From Heloderma charlesbogerti (Eukaryota > Chordata > Lepidosauria > Squamata > Helodermatidae), in contig JANEZZ010001909.1 in assembly GCA_026122225.1 (NCBI GenBank), forward strand, positions 682,001 through 746,000: a stretch of 64,000 bases of DNA, written 5' to 3'. This document shows positions 52,591-62,699 of the stretch, in pieces. The notes under the pieces were generated by a model, which saw nothing but the letters and a program-made list of their open reading frames with translations, was not told the DNA's origin and did not search any database. Each line of letters opens with the position of its first letter. The first letter of the stretch is position 1. A program made the position numbers and the translations under genes.

Positions 52591-52999
52591 CTGGTGTAAA
52601 ACATCTGCCCTCAATCCAGCAGTACCAATCTTCTGTGGTTTCACTCCAACCTCCTGTCCTGGAGCTATGACATAAATAAATACAAGGGGGGAAAGAAACA
52701 AACTCCCCCGTTACTTTTACATTATGTGGCTTCTTCCAAACTATGTACAAGGGACGGCCTGGATGTGAATCTGCATTGCCCAAGAACTACCCTGTGGAAA
52801 AACCAATGCCAAATTCCCGAGGCAAAGATGGGGCAATGGTTAAGGAGTGGCTGGGAAGACCGAGTAGGACACAAAACAATTGTTGGCTCAGAAGGAGGCC
52901 TGTCACATGGCTTCTGCACAGAGTTAAAAGAGAGAATGCCACCCTTTCGTGTTGGGAACTGTCCGGTTGGGTCACCTTTGAACCACCTGCCCGGGCACC

Positions 53000-54382
53000 C
53001 TAAGAGGGGTTCTCCACATCCTGTTTGCAACGCTTGGCTGCCAGGTCCTCGTTGTGGGCCTTGCGGATGTGCCGGTAAAGGTCTCCGGACTGGGTGTAAC
53101 TCCGCATGCAATAGCGGCATTCGTAGGGGCGTTCCCGTGTGTGGACGGTGGCGTGGCGCCGCAGCGTGTAGGAGCATGAGAAGGTTTTCCCACATGTCTT
53201 GCAAGTGGGCACATCTTCTGTAAAGATGCCAAAGTTGGAGTGGGACTCGTAATCCTGCAGGTACATCTGTTCGTGCAGAGGGGGAGTCACCATGTTGGAG
53301 AAGCTTTGCCCGCCAGCCATAGGGATCATGTGATAGGGGACGTGGTCTTGAGGCAAGAAGCCGCTCTCCGAAGAGACCTCTTCCATCCCACCAGGCTCCT
53401 CGAAGCTGTCCGGGTGGCGTCCGCAGCCTCCAGCTGGCCCTGCCTCTCCGGTGGACCTCTGGAAGATGCTCTCCAGCCTCAACTCTGTGTTGTGTCCATC
53501 CAGGTGCTCCGCCCCATCTGGCTCCTCGTCGGAGATCACAATGGCTTCCACCTTGACCTTGATGGAGGACCTGTTGGACTCCTTCTGGCAAAATGTGCCG
53601 AGGCCACCTGCCCGGTGCTCCGCATACCTCTCTGGTACGGGGTCTGCACCGGAAGGTCCCTCAGCTATGTTCCCTGGAGGAAAACAGCTGTGCGATATGG
53701 TTTCAGTGGAACTGCTGGGGCTGGAGAGGGAGATGTCAACGACGGGGGGCAGAAGAGGCCTTGCTGGTGGAGGAGCTTCCACTCCTGGCTGCGTGGTGTC
53801 GGCAACATCCAAAGTAGAGGCCAGCGGTTCCTCGGAACCAGCTCGCTCGCCTCCTTTCCACTCCTCCTTTTTGTTCTTCTCTGCTTCGCCCGGGTGAGGG
53901 GGTGGCAGTGGCAAGGGCTGGATCTCGGGCATCTGGAGTTGGCACTTGGAGGTGCTAGGTAGATGTTCTGAACTGCCTGGGGAATCCTCCTCTTTCTTTG
54001 TGCTGTCTGCTTCCGTCAAGGCACGGGCCTGCAGCTTCTTCTTGCACACCTTGACGATGTCGTTCATGTGCAAGTAGCTGGCAGCCGCGAGTATGTCTTC
54101 CACCGGCATGTCGTTGAAGGAAAGGCTGCCCTTGTACATGAATTCAAGCAGTAGCCCAAATGCCGGCGCCGTGACAATCTCGTTGTTAATGGAGACCAAA
54201 TCTCGCTTGTCCAGCCGCTCCTTGTAGAACATGTGGAAGAAGGCACTGCAAGATGCCAGGACCGCCCGGTGGGCCAAGAACTGGGTGCTGCCCACAAGCA
54301 CTGTGCAGTCGCAAAGGAAGCCCTCGCGTTGCTGCTCCCACAGGCTCTGCAGTAAGTTTTTGCTGTGGTCTGGGAACTCCAT
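53000..54382 (-). CDS. ZBTB3: ZBTB3, BTB/POZ and C2H2 zinc-finger transcription factor (single coding exon)
   Basis: From ATG at 54382 the frame runs 460 aa to a stop at 53000. Residues 1-117 are a BTB/POZ domain ([20 protein letters not shown], then [20 protein letters not shown]), a dimerisation module of nuclear repressors. A low-complexity Ser/Pro/acid linker follows, with [17 protein letters not shown], then two C2H2 fingers at 394-414 and 422-443. The inter-finger linker HTRERPYEC and [19 protein letters not shown] match ZBTB3 as I recall it. The in-frame ATG 27 codons upstream was rejected because family members begin MEFP at the BTB domain. The protein is shorter than human ZBTB3 (about 574 aa), mainly after the second finger. 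It binds DNA as a regulator; targets cannot be read from sequence. Confidence 0.96.
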   Translation of the reverse strand: MEFPDHSKNLLQSLWEQQREGFLCDCTVLVGSTQFLAHRAVLASCSAFFHMFYKERLDKRDLVSINNEIVTAPAFGLLLEFMYKGSLSFNDMPVEDILAAASYLHMNDIVKVCKKKLQARALTEADSTKKEEDSPGSSEHLPSTSKCQLQMPEIQPLPLPPPHPGEAEKNKKEEWKGGERAGSEEPLASTLDVADTTQPGVEAPPPARPLLPPVVDISLSSPSSSTETISHSCFPPGNIAEGPSGADPVPERYAEHRAGGLGTFCQKESNRSSIKVKVEAIVISDEEPDGAEHLDGHNTELRLESIFQRSTGEAGPAGGCGRHPDSFEEPGGMEEVSSESGFLPQDHVPYHMIPMAGGQSFSNMVTPPLHEQMYLQDYESHSNFGIFTEDVPTCKTCGKTFSCSYTLRRHATVHTRERPYECRYCMRSYTQSGDLYRHIRKAHNEDLAAKRCKQDVENPS

Positions 54383-55499
54383 GCTGAAGGCGCTTTTCAG
54401 AATGGCAGAGAAACCAACGGCATAGCTTAGCCCCCTTGGGATAGCAGAGCAGGGAGAAAGCAAGAGAGGACACTGGGTAACTTTTCAGGCACAGTTTTTA
54501 GGAGTCTGAATCCACAGCTTTCTACTCATTTAGATTACGTTTTGCTAGGACCACATTCTCAAGAATGGTCAGAACATGGATCCATCTAATGCAGCACTGT
54601 TGATTTAGACTGGGAGAGGCACCGCAACACCAGCAGGCAACCTGGCGCTCTTCAGGTGTTTTGGACTACAATTCCCACAATCCCTGACCAGGGGCTATGC
54701 TGGCTGGGGCTGGTGGCAGTTGTAGTCCAAAACATCTGGAGAGCACTACGTTGCTTAGCTCTGCTCTACAGAGTCTCAGGCAGAGATCTGTCTTCTGGAA
54801 CTCTACCATCTCCCCTCAGTTGCTCAGTCCTTTCCTTTTGCCATCCAGTGTGTGAAAAGGAGGGACTGGCTAACTTAAGCTGTCCAAAAAATCCCCTTCA
54901 ATCCAACAGGGTCCGTTGCTGTGCCATATCATTCTGGGGCAATACACCCCCACCAGACAGCCATCAATATAGATTTCTGATGCCCATATAGATTCCCTTC
55001 CCTTTCTCAAATTCCCCTATTTTTGAATCCCCCCACCCCATCATCAAGCACCTCTAAATTGAACCCTCTTCCAATTCATCCCACACAACCATCCTCAGAC
55101 CGTAAAGTCTGTGTCTGGGGATATTTATACAAAGTCCTCTTTTTAATCTAGATTTCCAGTGCCAGTGCAGTCCCCCCACCCTGCAATTACCTTCCTCTTT
55201 GGAAACCCCCCTCAATATCCATCCCCACCCAACCTGAACCCCCCTTATTATATCTTTTCCCATGATCTGATCTCCACAACTATAAAAACATTTCTCTAAT
55301 AATCCCCCCTCCCTGCTTTCCCCCTCCCCTCAGTTGCCATCAACATTTTGCCCTCCCTCCCCAATAAAACTGGACACCCCCCAATGATTCTCCTAGGCGT
55401 GGAGGGTTGCCCCCATAGCCCTCAGTATATTTTCCACAGTGACCCCCTCAGTAATAACACCAGAGGACTCCCAGTAGTGACCCCTTAATCTGCCCCCCC
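54383..55499 (-). other. ZBTB3 5' flank / probable 5' intron
   Basis: A palindromic MITE lies at 54640-54755. The rest (54780-55490) is C-rich on the plus strand with no coding signal. Confidence 0.6.
54640..54755. mobile_element. Palindromic MITE copy
   Basis: CTGGCGCTCTTCAGGTGTTT, GGACTACAATTCCCACAATC, TGGCAGTTGTAGTCCAAAAC. Confidence 0.85.
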
Positions 55500-56060
55500 A
55501 CTGACCCCCCTTTTCCAAGCCCCGCCCTCATGGGCGAGGGGGGAGCTAATGTCCCCCATAGTATAATATAAATCTATCTCTAATGGCAAGCGCCCTTCTT
55601 CCTCCCCCCCAACAGGGGGTGCGTTGGGTGGTGGAGGAGCCCCTTCTTTCCCCCACTTACCCACCACAAAGCAGAGGCCTCGAGGGACCCGCCCCCTCCC
55701 GCTTGATTGGCTGTTCGCTCCTGTCACTCTCTCGAAAGGCGGGACTTCTCAGAACCTCAACTGTCACTCTCTGGCCTACTCTCGTCCTGAGTGGCTCTCT
55801 CTGCGCCCTCCTCCCTCCCAGTGCTCATTGGCGCTCTTTCTCGCCCATCTGTCGCTCTCGGCCAACCTTGAGTCAACTGGGAGGCAAAAGCGGGTGGGTT
55901 TTGCGCCGCCTGCTCTCTTGTCTCATTGGCCCAGCCTACCTCCGTCTATCACGAGGATCATGCTGCACGTTAGGCCTTGCGATTGGAGGAGCCGTGCAGC
56001 GACTCGCCCTTAGCGGTGATTGGTGAAATCGTCCTGGAGGTGAGGCGCTTTGGTTTCCAT
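55500..56060 (-). promoter_or_regulatory. CCAAT-rich promoter region upstream of ZBTB3
   Basis: Five ATTGG boxes (CCAAT on the minus strand) lie at 55706-55710, 55827-55831, 55925-55929, 55982-55986 and 56019-56023 in GC-rich, repeat-free sequence. All point toward ZBTB3. Such arrays bind NF-Y. A ZBTB3 first non-coding exon probably starts near the left part; a plus-strand start on the other side is possible but no plus-strand gene is visible. Confidence 0.55.
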
Positions 56061-56329
56061 AGTTACCGAGGTGTTGTGGGCGGGTGCAAATGGGGGACGG
56101 TGGGGAGGGAGAATCCGAGGGAAGGGGGAAAGGTTCAGTTGCTGCTTATGCAAATCGTACTTTATGCAAATATATGCAGATGAAATGGTCGTTGACTTAC
56201 AACATTCAGGAGAGGGGAAACAAGCAAAACGTTCATTATTTTATTATTAATGAGCTATTATTTAGTATTAATAAAGCATCTTAATTTTTCTAGGCGATTC
56301 ACAAAGATTAAAAAAATGACACCGGCCTT

Positions 56330-56361
56330 GCCCTAGAATCATAGAACAGTAGGGCTGGAAG
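56330..56361 (-). mobile_element. Terminal piece of the CR1 split by BovB
   Basis: CTAGAATCATAGAACAGTAG followed by the target copy AGGGCTGGAAG. It is the 3' end of the CR1 whose remainder starts at 59585. Confidence 0.88.
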
Positions 56362-59300
56362 TGATCCTTCATGGATCACTGCCTTGTTGTGGCGAAGGGG
56401 CTCGCGTAACTCAGTGAAGCCATAAGCTATGCCGTGCAGGGCCACCCAAGACGGACAGGTCATGGCGGAGAGTTCTGACAAAATGTGGCCCACTGGAGAA
56501 GGAAATGGCAACCCACTCCAGTATCCTTGCCAAGAAAACCCCATGGAACGTATCACAAGGCTAAAAGAGATGACGCCGGAAGATGAGCCCCTCAGGTCGG
56601 AAGGTGCCAACATACTACTGGGGAAGAGCAGAGGGTATTTCCAAGTAGCGCCAGAAAGAGTGAAGCGGCTGGGCCAAAGCCGAAAGGACACTCAGCTGTG
56701 GATGTGTCTGGTGGTGAAAAGAAAATCCGATGCTGTAAAGAACAATATTGTTTAGGAACCTGGAATGTCAGATCAATGAATCAAGGTAAGCTGGAGGTGG
56801 TCAAACATGAGATGGCAAGATTGAACATCGACATCTTGGGAATCAGCGAACTAAAATGGACAGGCATGGGCGAATTTAATTCAGGTGACCATCATATCTA
56901 CTACTGTGGGCAAGAATCCCTTAGAAGAAATGGAGTAGCACTCATAGTCAACAAAAGGGTGGGAAAAGCAGTACTGGGGTACAATCTTAAAAATGATAGA
57001 ATGATCTCAGTACGAATCCAAGGCAAACCATTCAACATCACAGTAATTCAAGTCTATGCCCCAACCACTGAGGCCGAAGAAGCTGAGGTTGATCGGTTCT
57101 ATGAAGACCTACAACACCTTCTAGAACTAACACCAAAAAAAGATGTCCTCTTCATCATAGGGGATTGGAATGCTAAAGTAGGAAGTCAAGAAATCACCGG
57201 GATAACAGGCAGGCATGGCCTTGGTGTACAAAATGAAGCAGGACAAAAGCTAATAGAGTTTTGCCAAGAGAACATGCTGATCATAGCAAACACTCTTTTC
57301 CAACAGCACAAGAGGCGACTCTACACATGGACATCACCAGATGGTCAATATCGAAATCAGATTGATTATGTCCTTTGCAGCCAAAGATGGAGAAGCTCCA
57401 TACAGTCAGTAAAAACAAGACCTGGAGCTGACTGTGGCTCAGATCATGAGCTGCTTCTTGCAAAATTTCGGCTTAAATTGAAGAACGTCGGGAAAACCAC
57501 TAAACCGTTCAGGTATGACCTAAATCATATCCCTGATGAATATACAGTGGAGGTGAGGAATAGATTTCAGGGATTAGACCTGATAGACAGAGTGCCTGAG
57601 GAACTATGGACGGAGGTCCGTAACATTGTTCAGGAGGCAGCAACGAAATCCATCCCAAAGAAAAAGAAATGCAAGAAAGCAAAGTGGCTGTCTGATGAGG
57701 CTTTACAAGTAGCTCACGAAAGAAGGGAAGCGAAAAGCAAGGGAGAAAGGGGAAGATATACCCAACTGAATGCAGAGTTCCAGAGAATAGCAAGGAGAGA
57801 CAAGAAGGCCTTCTTAAATGAACAATGCAAAGAAATCGAGGAAAACAACAGAATGGGAAAGACTAGAGATCTCTTCAAGAAAATCGGAGATCTCAAGGGA
57901 ATGTTTTGTGCCAAGACGGGCATGATAAAGGACAAAGAAGGCAGGGACCTAACAGAAGCAGATGAGATTAAGAAGAGGTGGCAAGAATACACAGAAGAAC
58001 TATACAGGAAAGATCTGAATGTCCCTGATAGCCATGATAGTGCGGTCACTGAACTTGAGCCGGACATCCTAGAGAGTGAAGTCAAGTGGGCCTTAGGAAG
58101 CATTAGTAACAACAAAGCTAGCGGAGATGACAGTATTCCAGCTGAGCTATTTAAAATCCTAAAAGATGATGCTGTTAAAGTGCTGCATTCAATATGCCAA
58201 CAAATCTGGAACACTCAACAGTGGCCGCAAGACTGGAAAAGGTCAGTTTACATTCCAATTCCAAAGAAGGGCAACGCCAAAGAGTGTTCAAACTACCACA
58301 CAATTGCGCTCATTTCACATGCCAGCAAGGTGATGCTCAAAATCCTACAAGCTAGGCTTCAGCAGTATGCGAACCGAGAACTACTGGAAGTACAAGCTGG
58401 GTTTAGAAGAGGCAGAGGAACTAGAGATCAAATTGCCAACATTCGCTGCATCATGGAGAAAGCAAGAGAATTCCAGAAAAACGTCTATTTCTGCTTCATT
58501 GACTACGCTAAAGCCTTTGATTGTGTGGATCACAACAAACTGTGGCAAATTCTTGAAGTGATGGGAGTACCAGACCACCTTACCTGTCTCCTGAGAAACC
58601 TGTACGAGGGTCAAGAAGCAACAGTAAGAACCAGACATGGAACAACCGATTGGTTCAAAATTGGGAAAGGAGTACGACAAGGCTGCATATTGTCACCCTG
58701 CTTATTTAACTTATATGCAGAGTACATCATGAGAAATGCGGGGTTGGATGAATCAGAGGTCGGAATTAAGCTTGCTGGGAGAATTATCAACAACCTCCGA
58801 TATGCAGACGATACCACCCTAATGGCAGAAAGCGAAGAGGATCTAAAGAGCCTCTTGTTGAGGGTGAAAGAGGAGAGTGCAAAAGCTGGTTTGAAACTCA
58901 ACATTAAAAAAACTAAGATCATGGCATCTGGCCCCATCACTTCCTGGCATATAGAAGGGGAAGAAATGGAAGCAGTGACAGATTTTACTTTCTTGGGCTC
59001 CAAGATCACCGCAGACGGTGACTGTAGCCCTGAAATTAAAAGACGCTTGCTCCTTGGGAGGAAAGCTATGGCAAACCTAGACAGCATAGTAAGAAGCAGA
59101 GACATCACCTTGCTGACAAAGGTCCGTCTAATCAAAGCTATGGTTTTCCCAGTAGCAACGTATGGCTGTGAGAGCTGGACTATAAGGAAGGCTGAGTGCC
59201 GAAGAATTGATGCTTTCGAACTGTGGTGCTGGAGAAGACTCTTACGAGTCCCCTGGACTGCAAGGAGGTCAAATCAGTCCATCCTAAAGGAAATCAACCC

Positions 59301-59584
59301 TGACTGCTCATTGGAAGGACAGATAATGAAGCTGAAGCTCCAATATTTTGGCCACCTAATGCGAAGAGAAAACTCCCTGGAAAAGACCCTGATGCTGGGA
59401 AAGACTGAAGGCAGAAGGAGAAGGGGACGGCAGAGGATGAGATGGCTAGATGGCATCACGGATGCAATGAATATGAACTTGAGCACGCTCCGGGAGAGAG
59501 CGCAGGACAGGAAGGCCTGGCGTGCTATGGTCCATGGGGTCACGAAGAGCTGGACACGACTGAACGACTGAACAACAACAACAA
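56362..59584 (+). mobile_element. Full-length RTE-BovB LINE (intact)
   Basis: A 3.2 kb element bounded by an 11-bp target duplication AGGGCTGGAAG (56351-56361 and 59585-59595). The 5' end carries the sequence CACTGGAGAAGGAAATGGCA, familiar from ruminant BovB, and the 3' end closes with GACTGAACAACAACAACAA, the BovB tail. One ORF spans 56698-59571. The insertion site is the 3' tail of an older CR1. An intact frame and exact duplication indicate recent insertion. BovB is well known for horizontal spread among squamates, ruminants and others. Confidence 0.96.
56698..59571 (+). CDS. BovB ORF: apurinic-like endonuclease / reverse transcriptase polyprotein
   Basis: 957 aa, uninterrupted. Residues about 20-255 are an APE-type endonuclease: GTWNVRSM (N23), ISELKW (E51), GDWNAKVG (D156, N158) and SDHELL (D249, H250). 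The reverse transcriptase spans about 500-760: IPIPKKGNAKECSNY, AGFRRGRGTRDQIANI, FIDYAKAFDCVDHNKL (D602), GVRQGCILSPCLFNLY and the catalytic RYADDTTLM (Y702-D705). A C-terminal region (CESWTIRKAECRRIDAFELW and YFGHLMRRENSLEKTLMLGK) is typical of BovB/RTE. The protein nicks target DNA and copies its own RNA at the break. One deviation: H534 in NYHTIAL, where family members usually have Arg. The start at 56698 is the first ATG of this frame; the family's start is not well fixed. Confidence 0.96.
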   Translation: MDVSGGEKKIRCCKEQYCLGTWNVRSMNQGKLEVVKHEMARLNIDILGISELKWTGMGEFNSGDHHIYYCGQESLRRNGVALIVNKRVGKAVLGYNLKNDRMISVRIQGKPFNITVIQVYAPTTEAEEAEVDRFYEDLQHLLELTPKKDVLFIIGDWNAKVGSQEITGITGRHGLGVQNEAGQKLIEFCQENMLIIANTLFQQHKRRLYTWTSPDGQYRNQIDYVLCSQRWRSSIQSVKTRPGADCGSDHELLLAKFRLKLKNVGKTTKPFRYDLNHIPDEYTVEVRNRFQGLDLIDRVPEELWTEVRNIVQEAATKSIPKKKKCKKAKWLSDEALQVAHERREAKSKGERGRYTQLNAEFQRIARRDKKAFLNEQCKEIEENNRMGKTRDLFKKIGDLKGMFCAKTGMIKDKEGRDLTEADEIKKRWQEYTEELYRKDLNVPDSHDSAVTELEPDILESEVKWALGSISNNKASGDDSIPAELFKILKDDAVKVLHSICQQIWNTQQWPQDWKRSVYIPIPKKGNAKECSNYHTIALISHASKVMLKILQARLQQYANRELLEVQAGFRRGRGTRDQIANIRCIMEKAREFQKNVYFCFIDYAKAFDCVDHNKLWQILEVMGVPDHLTCLLRNLYEGQEATVRTRHGTTDWFKIGKGVRQGCILSPCLFNLYAEYIMRNAGLDESEVGIKLAGRIINNLRYADDTTLMAESEEDLKSLLLRVKEESAKAGLKLNIKKTKIMASGPITSWHIEGEEMEAVTDFTFLGSKITADGDCSPEIKRRLLLGRKAMANLDSIVRSRDITLLTKVRLIKAMVFPVATYGCESWTIRKAECRRIDAFELWCWRRLLRVPWTARRSNQSILKEINPDCSLEGQIMKLKLQYFGHLMRRENSLEKTLMLGKTEGRRRRGRQRMRWLDGITDAMNMNLSTLRERAQDRKAWRAMVHGVTKSWTRLND

Positions 59585-59595
59585 AGGGCTGGAAG

Positions 59596-60420
59596 GGGCC
59601 CACAAGGCCATCGAGTCCAGCCCCCTGCTCAGTGCAGGGATCCAAGCCGGAGCGTCCCTGGCAGGTGGCTGTCCAGCCTCGTCTTGAACGCCTCCAGTGT
59701 GGGAGAGCCCACCGCCTCCCTAGGTCATCCGTTCCAGTGCCATATTGCTCTGACAGTCAGGACGTTTCTCCTGATGTTCAGCCGGAATCTGGTTTCCTGT
59801 AGCTTGAGCCCATTGTTCCGTGTCCTGCACTCCGGATGATGGAGAAGAGATCCTGGCCTTCCCCTCTGTGACAACCTTTCGAGTACTTGAAGAGCGCTAT
59901 CCTATCTCCCCTCAGTCTGCTCTTCTCAAGGCTAAACGCGCCCAGTTCTTTCAGCCTCTCCTCACAGGGCTTTGTTTCCAGTCCCCTGATCATCTTTGTT
60001 GCCCTCCCCTGAGCCCTCTGCAGTTTGTCTGCATCCTTCTTAAAGTGTGGTGCCCAGAACTGCACACAGCACTCCAGATGAGGCCTAACCAGTGCTGAGT
60101 AGAGGGGAACTAGTACTTCCCAGGATTTGGAAGCTAAGCTTCTATTAATGAGCTGTTAATGAACCAAAATAGCATTGGCCTTTTTTGCAGCCACATCACA
60201 TTGTTGGCTCATATTCAGCTTGTGATCGACAACAATTCCAAGATCCTTCTCGCTTGTAGTGTTGTTGAGCCACGTATCCCCCATCTTGTAACTGTGCATT
60301 TGGTTTCTTTTTCCTAGATGCAGAACTTGGCATTTATTCCTATTAAATGTCATTTTGTTATTTTCTGCCCAGCACTCCAGTCTATCAAGATCACTTTGAA
60401 TTTTGTTTCTTCAGGCTTGC
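59596..60420 (-). mobile_element. CR1 LINE 3' portion (decayed), host of the BovB insertion
   Basis: The minus strand encodes CR1 reverse-transcriptase tail sequence: FNRNKCQVLHLGKRNQMHSY, then VVDHKLNMSQQCDVAAKKAN, then [20 protein letters not shown], in different frames with breaks. The 3' tail continues across the BovB insertion to 56330-56361 (AGAATCATAGAACAGTAGGG, reverse of the CR1 end). Confidence 0.92.
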
Positions 60421-62379
60421 AATCTAAGAGACACAAAACACTTCATTGTTGATGAGGTAGTTCATTTTTACCTTGTATATTTTTTTGGGAAACAAAATAA
60501 TAATAATAATACTAATAAAATAATAATAATAAATAATAGATGATACAAAAAGGGAAACAAGCCAATTCACATAGCAAAACTTTCCAGTTACATTATGACC
60601 AGGTGGAGGTACATTATTATTATTGCTTGCTTGTTTATTTAGGAAGATAGAATACTATAAATATTGTAGCATTTTACATATTTGGGATATTTATAATAGT
60701 TTGCTAATATTACAGCATTTTATTTATTTATTTATTTATTTGGAATAATTATATCTTGCCTGCCTGTCTAGTTCAAAAGTAGTAGAACTACTCAAGCCTG
60801 TTAACGTTAAACAAAAGAAGTGGTTTAAAACTTAAAAGAGAGCTTTAAAAAAACAAAAACAGCCAACTGATGAGGCAGAAGACTAGAATGTCAGGGAGAA
60901 AGCTAGGCTTGGAACCCCTTTTCCTGACATGCTAGCTCTCTGTGTATGGATATTCATTGTTGTACAGAGGACCATTTAATCATGCTGATTCCCCGCCTGG
61001 AGTTTGAAATGCTACAATCCCGACACAGGTTTATTGCCTCAACTGTCTGTGAGAGCCAAGCGGACCTCTTCTAGTCCAGGAAAAAGAAGAAGGTGAAGCT
61101 CCTGGCAGTGAATTTTGACAGCTACTGTTTTCAAACAGCTGCTCTGTCTAGAAGCGTCAGTAATCTTGAGTTTGCCACTCTTGGTCCAGGGGAGCACATC
61201 ACATGAGATAATTGTATTATTTACTTATTTTAAATATTTGTAGGCCACTTTTAGAGCAAAGGCGACTTACAAATAAAATTTTAAACTACAGTAATCCTAT
61301 ACTGCCCCCCCCCCCGCAGGCCTGACATTCAGTAATTTAAAGCATCTGTTTAAAACATCAGAATCCACCACCATGCTTCTATAACTAAATTTAAATAAAT
61401 GGGGGGGGGAACAAATCTAAAACCAGCAGCAGCACAAAACATTAAAAATCCAAAAGTCAGCTCAACAATATCATTAAAAACAGATAAAAAATAAATGGGG
61501 TTTCAAGACCTGTACTGAAGGGATCAAACATGCATCTCGTCTGGGGGGCAGGGTAGAGTTCCAAAGTCATGGGGCCACCACCAAGAATAGCCCAGCTTTG
61601 AGTTCTGTTTCTTGGTTATGCTGAACAATGACAAGATGTTGGCTAGATGGGATGGAAACTTGTGGGAGTAGCTATAACCCAGCTAGAAGCAGCAGTGCAG
61701 TTATTTATTTATTAAATTTATGTGTGGCATCCCACTGCAAAAAGCTGTCTTGAAGCAACTTGCGCAAGCAAAATAGAGAAATTCGTAATGAGCGTAACAG
61801 AAATCCCCCTCCAAATCAAAATAAACTTTAATCAGCACAATGATACAAATAAAACAAAACACCATCAAAACATAATCTAAAAAGAATACAATATGCAAAG
61901 TGCTAATCCACTATTCACAAAATCCCACCTGCCCCCACAGCCTGGAATGAACACCACAAAAGTAGCCCACAACAACTGGGACATAACTAATGTCCAAATG
62001 CCTGGGAAAATAAGTATATCTGCCTGGTGCCCAAAAGATGACAGATAAGGTGATTTTGGACTTATTGGTTTTATGGCCAGGGGGGAGCTCTTTAGGCAGC
62101 AACATGTTGTACTTCACTTACTTTGAAATGTGATAAGTCAGCCTTGCTGAATTCCGTACCACCGACACCCCACATTCTGCTAAGTGGGCCCTGAACATCT
62201 GCTCCAAAGTCCTTCCCTGTTGGTGTCACCAGAAAGCTGTTCTTTAAAAATGGGGCTCTTTCCCAAACTGGGATTGCAGGTTCTGCACCTCGTTGCTTGT
62301 GCTCCTCTCGAACCAACTGAGTTTTCTCTGTTTGTCTCCTTTTCTCCTATCAGCCACCACTAGGAGTCGGCCGGCCCGT
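60421..62379. other. AT-rich spacer right of the CR1/BovB nest
   Basis: Contains TAA-type short repeats (60499-60540), TTTA repeats (60718-60742) and L2-like fragments (61210-61900). The stretch 60800-61200 shows nothing I recognise. Confidence 0.7.
61210..61900 (-). mobile_element. L2-like LINE 3' fragments
   Basis: AT-rich stretch containing the reverse of typical L2 tail blocks (GTAGAGTTCCAAAGTCATGG, GCCACTTTTAGAGCAAAGGC). Several pieces are probably adjoining; boundaries are approximate. Confidence 0.5.
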
Positions 62380-62440
62380 GTGGAACAAAGTCTGTATATA
62401 AACAACCCGTCAGCCAATTGCAGCCGCCTGTCATTTCAAA
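62380..62440 (+). promoter_or_regulatory. Possible TATA-type promoter
   Basis: TATATAAA at 62395-62402, with AGCCAATTG just downstream, in CpG-containing sequence that lacks recognisable transposons. It would serve the candidate exon at 62584. Confidence 0.25.
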
Positions 62441-62583
62441 TCCATCCGGTGTTTTTTTTTAAATTGTTAAAGTCTGCTTGACAGATCGCTTGCGCTTTCG
62501 AGCCACCTCTTCTGGTGCGGAGCGGAAAGAGTGCTGGACTGGCGGCGGACTCTCCACAGGTCCTTCCGTCTGTCCTTTTCCAG

Positions 62584-62680
62584 GGGGAACATGAGGAAGA
62601 AAGAACCCAAGCGAAAGGGGTTGAGGGACACCCCTCTGAGAAGATCCAGCGACCTGCAGCAGGAGAACGTTGTGACACAG
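62584..62680 (+). CDS. Candidate exon of an unidentified gene
   Basis: A pyrimidine-rich acceptor (TCCGTCTGTCCTTTTCCAG, ending 62583) and a consensus donor CAG|GTGAGA (62681) bracket 97 nt that are open in the frame MRKKEPKRKGLRDTPLRRSS-DLQQENVVTQ (ATG at 62591). The peptide is basic and matches no family I recognise. A TATA-like TATATAAA lies at 62395-62402, so this could be a first exon with the ATG as start, or a spurious open stretch. It lies on the far side of BovB from ZBTB3, where POLR2G is expected in human, but it does not look like POLR2G. Confidence 0.3.
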
Positions 62681-62699
62681 GTGAGAATAGGGAACATTG

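Larger units (their letters stand above)
51191..52999. other. Spacer between the LC3-like gene and ZBTB3 (tail to tail)
   Basis: Holds a TG microsatellite (51851-51888), a reverse copy of the hAT-like element (about 51925-52140) and a palindromic MITE (52460-52590). ZBTB3's 3' UTR on the minus strand must lie in its right part. No further gene is seen. Confidence 0.7.

Noticed and set aside
52722..53962. Open frames of 240-289 codons on both strands over ZBTB3
   Set aside because: Out-of-frame or antisense shadows of ZBTB3; the minus 53591 frame only shows frame-shifted zinc-finger sequence.
54383..54463. N-terminal extension of ZBTB3 from the upstream in-frame ATG
   Set aside because: The 27 extra residues have no BTB-family counterpart and the family starts at MEFP.
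57714..59135. Minus-strand open frames inside BovB
   Set aside because: Antisense shadows of the BovB polyprotein.
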